From DASZGI01 sp035938995 (GTDB lineage Bacteria > Actinomycetota > Actinomycetes > Streptomycetales > Catenulisporaceae): a DNA stretch of 17,538 nt. A program made the translations under genes and the position numbers. The notes under the pieces were generated by a model. It made no database searches. It was not told where the DNA came from and saw only the letters and a program-made list of their open reading frames with translations. Of the stretch, positions 16,229-17,538 are shown piece after piece. The stretch lies in the NCBI RefSeq assembly GCF_035938995.1, contig NZ_DASZGI010000212.1, positions 1 through 17,538 on the forward strand, read 5' to 3'. Position 1 is the stretch's first letter. Each line of letters starts with the position of its first letter.

Positions 16229-17119
16229 CTACCAACACGCGATCACCTGCATCGTGGCCAGGCTCGCGAGCAGCGCGGCGAGCCGCTCCGGATCGAGGCG
16301 ACACTGCTCGGCGAGGGCGGCGACGGTCGGTTCGCCCGTGCACCGCAGCAGCATCGCCGCGACTCGCACCTCAATGCGGAAGATCTCCGGCGTCGTGCGC
16401 TCGCCGACCCGCCGCATGACGACGCCGGTCGGGGTCGGGCTCGCCGCAGGCGGCACACCGGTGCGCTCGAGGTCTGCGACGATCTCCGGGATGTCGTAGT
16501 CGAACACGGCGACCCGCGCCCACGACGCAAGTCGTGGGCGCGACGACAGCCACGGTCGCGCCTCGTCTCGATCGGCATCGAGGTCTGCGACAGTCGAAAG
16601 TGAACCGTCCAGGCGACCCGCGGCGCCCCACGAATCCACGGTGCTCAACGACAGCATGGTGCCCGACGAAACCCCCGTATCCGTCGGAAACCGTGCCGCC
16701 GTAAGCCCCCGCAGGTCGACCAGGTGACGTTCGTAAATCGCCAGGTCGCGGGCGAAGCACGGCAGGCGAACCTCAGCCTCCAGACACTCCCGAAGGTAGT
16801 TCCCGAAGCCCAAGACCCGCTCACGCTCCGGCAGACCCGGATTCAGATCGCAATACCTGTCCGCGTAGCGCTCGAAATCGTCGCCCGCGACCATGCGGCT
16901 GAGTGGATACGCCGTCGCAATCGCTTGTCGGCGCCGCTCCCTGAGTGAGTCGGCGTAGACCGCGAGCCGTTCATCGTCTACCGCGCTTATCATGTCCGTC
17001 TCTTCAGCACTCAACAGGTAGCCGCGGGCGGCGTCCCGCGGCGCATGCCTGAACCACTCGCGAAACGCCCGGTCGACGAACAGCCGCGCGGTCATCGCCT
17101 GAAGCTCGGCGGCCGTCAC
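16229..17119 (-). CDS. MNIO partner-like protein B1, paralogue of B2
   Basis: A 296-residue protein with the same layout as B2. The helical N-terminal region (MTARLFVDRAFREWFRHAP, ERLAVYADSLRERRRQAI, FGNYLRECLEAE, FARDLAIYERHL) is followed by a linker (about 145-200). The C-terminal winged-helix-like part (PEIFRIEVRVAAMLLRCTGE, DPERLAALLASLATMQVIAC) is PqqD-like and may bind the leader. It precedes the degenerate MNIO as B2 precedes the intact one, so the B-MNIO pair was duplicated as a unit. The start is GTG 17119: GGAAGGAG sits 7 bases upstream, and the longer frame from 17173 lacks such a site. The linker coding region contains a perfect 12-bp inverted repeat (16515-16542). Confidence 0.82.
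   Translation of the reverse strand: MTAAELQAMTARLFVDRAFREWFRHAPRDAARGYLLSAEETDMISAVDDERLAVYADSLRERRRQAIATAYPLSRMVAGDDFERYADRYCDLNPGLPERERVLGFGNYLRECLEAEVRLPCFARDLAIYERHLVDLRGLTAARFPTDTGVSSGTMLSLSTVDSWGAAGRLDGSLSTVADLDADRDEARPWLSSRPRLASWARVAVFDYDIPEIVADLERTGVPPAASPTPTGVVMRRVGERTTPEIFRIEVRVAAMLLRCTGEPTVAALAEQCRLDPERLAALLASLATMQVIACW
16515..16542 (-). repeat. Perfect 12-bp inverted repeat inside partner gene B1
   Basis: CGCGCCCACGAC and its exact reverse complement GTCGTGGGCGCG flank a 4-base loop (16527-16530; TTGC on the coding strand). The 24 paired bases are perfect and lie in the poorly conserved linker of B1, around residues 193-202. In the transcript they would make a very stable hairpin. 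Confidence 0.8.
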
Positions 17120-17126
17120 CTGCGTT

Positions 17127-17134
17127 CTCCTTCC
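17127..17134 (-). promoter_or_regulatory. Strong ribosome-binding site of B1
   Basis: GGAAGGAG on the minus strand, 7 bases before GTG 17119, fixes the start of B1 over the longer open frame. Confidence 0.75.
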
Positions 17135-17146
17135 GGTTTCGCGCCC

Positions 17147-17162
17147 CCGGGCACCGGCCCGG
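17147..17162 (-). repeat. Small hairpin in the B1 leader region
   Basis: CCGGGC (17147-17152) and GCCCGG (17157-17162) form a 6-bp stem with a 4-base loop, 12 bases upstream of the B1 ribosome-binding site. It could modulate translation, but short GC stems are common in this genome. Confidence 0.3.
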
Positions 17163-17273
17163 CACGGACGCACTCAGGACTGATCACCGTCGTACCGTGC
17201 CGCGCCGATGCCTACCGAAGGTCAGCCGCATCCGCTCGTCCCGGCGCCCACACCCGGATCACTCTCCGGTCCA

Positions 17274-17301
17274 CCTCCGCGGAACGCCTGACGCGCGGAG
17301 G
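17274..17301 (-). terminator. Stem-loop right after precursor gene, likely partial terminator
   Basis: CCTCCGCG (17274-17281) and CGCGGAGG (17294-17301) are exact reverse complements separated by 12 bases. On the minus strand the stem begins 3 bases past the TGA of the peptide gene (17305-17307) and has no U-tract. A structure between a RiPP precursor and its enzymes commonly attenuates transcription or protects the precursor mRNA, giving much peptide and little enzyme; that is the likely role here. Confidence 0.55.
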
Positions 17302-17304
17302 CAC

Positions 17305-17505
17305 TCAGTAGCCGACGTGGCAGAAATCCGAGCACGGGCCGGATCCGCCGCCACCGCCGTCCCCGCAACATCCGCAGGTCATCGCCTCCACCTCGAGCAC
17401 GTCCTCGTCCGGGCCCTGGTGAGACCGCGGCAAGTCGACGAGCTGGATCTCGAACACGTCGAAGTCCGTCGCGTCCGGCGACCGGACCAACGTCGCGTCA
17501 GCCAT
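17305..17505 (-). CDS. Cys/Gly-rich RiPP precursor peptide
   Basis: A 66-residue peptide at the head of the MNIO operon. The acidic leader holds DATDFDVFEIQLVDLP (11-26) and DEDVLEVEAMT (33-43), reminiscent of thiopeptide and azole-peptide leaders (for example the DVFEL and VESLT elements of thiomuracin-type leaders). The C-terminal part (44-66) is a putative core with Cys at 44, 46, 47, 58 and 62, a Gly run (GDGGGGGSG), Ser55, Ser59 and a CHVGY end. Cys residues are the usual MNIO targets and also cyclodehydratase targets. The start is ATG 17505 because GAGGAGG lies 8 bases upstream; the GTG three codons earlier overlaps that site. The leader/core boundary after Thr43 is a guess. No other precursor is seen in the window. 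Confidence 0.85.
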   Translation of the reverse strand: MADATLVRSPDATDFDVFEIQLVDLPRSHQGPDEDVLEVEAMTCGCCGDGGGGGSGPCSDFCHVGY

Positions 17506-17512
17506 CGTCTGC

Positions 17513-17520
17513 ACCTCCTC
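17513..17520 (-). promoter_or_regulatory. Strong ribosome-binding site of precursor gene
   Basis: GAGGAGGT on the minus strand, 7-8 bases before ATG 17505, is among the strongest ribosome-binding sites in the window, as expected for a highly made precursor peptide. The operon promoter lies beyond the window edge. Confidence 0.75.
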
Positions 17521-17538
17521 TCCTCGTCGTGACTGGTG

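Noticed and set aside
14778..16499. A 573-codon plus-strand open frame across the flavoprotein, pseudo-MNIO and B1 genes
   Set aside because: It crosses three well-supported opposite-strand genes and gives a low-complexity Arg/Ser-rich translation.
17305..17505. Precursor as an FxLD-type lanthipeptide
   Set aside because: The FDVFEI motif is similar, but no class III/V or LanM/LanC lanthionine synthetase is present, and the core is Cys/Gly-rich with few Ser/Thr. An MNIO or azole substrate fits better.
1..17538. tRNA, rRNA, CRISPR arrays, insertion sequences or integrase attachment sites
   Set aside because: No cloverleaf, rRNA-like stretch, regularly spaced repeats, transposase-like protein or terminal inverted repeats were seen in reading the window.

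Overview
The window is very GC-rich, uses GTG starts freely, overlaps genes by a few bases and carries two SARP-type regulators. All of this points to a filamentous actinomycete (Streptomyces/Catenulispora-like). The species cannot be told from the sequence alone. The content is typical of a biosynthetic gene cluster for a ribosomally made, modified peptide (RiPP), or of two abutting ones.

Left block (1-5168, + strand): three tightly coupled genes for azol(in)e-type peptide modification. They are an unrecognised protein whose 5' end lies outside the window, a YcaO cyclodehydratase fused to a zinc-binding E1-like domain (C-terminus PHPFP), and a fusion of a thiopeptide/lantibiotic-dehydratase C-type domain with a SagB-type FMN azoline dehydrogenase. 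No precursor peptide is visible beside them.

Middle block (5184-11912): an NRDE/TANGO2-family protein (-), a membrane-anchored PstS-like substrate-binding protein (+) with an apparent one-base frameshift near its N-terminus, and two divergently transcribed regulators. These are an XRE-SARP hybrid (-) and a 967-residue AfsR-like SARP-NB-ARC-TPR protein (+). Their shared 167-bp promoter region contains two strong palindromes.

Right block (11925-17505, - strand): one six-gene operon. Read 5' to 3' it is: a 66-residue precursor-like peptide (leader with FDVFEI and DVLEVEAMT, Cys/Gly-rich C-terminus with five Cys); partner protein B1; a degenerate MNIO/DUF692 homologue that has lost most metal-ligand positions; a PHBH-type FAD monooxygenase; partner protein B2 (paralogue of B1); and an apparently intact MNIO (DUF692) enzyme. 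The partner-MNIO pair is thus present twice, once intact and once with a pseudoenzyme, on either side of the flavoprotein. A stem-loop follows the precursor gene at once, a usual place for a partial terminator that keeps precursor mRNA in excess.

Working model (inference): the SARP regulators switch on the cluster. The Cys-rich peptide is bound through its leader by the PqqD-like C-terminal domains of B1/B2 and oxidised by the MNIO, with the pseudo-MNIO/B1 pair as a scaffold or regulator. It is further oxidised by the flavoprotein. The left-hand cyclodehydratase/dehydrogenase may also act on it to make thiazoles. An MNIO pseudoenzyme beside an active paralogue, possibly combined with YcaO chemistry, is the most unusual feature here.
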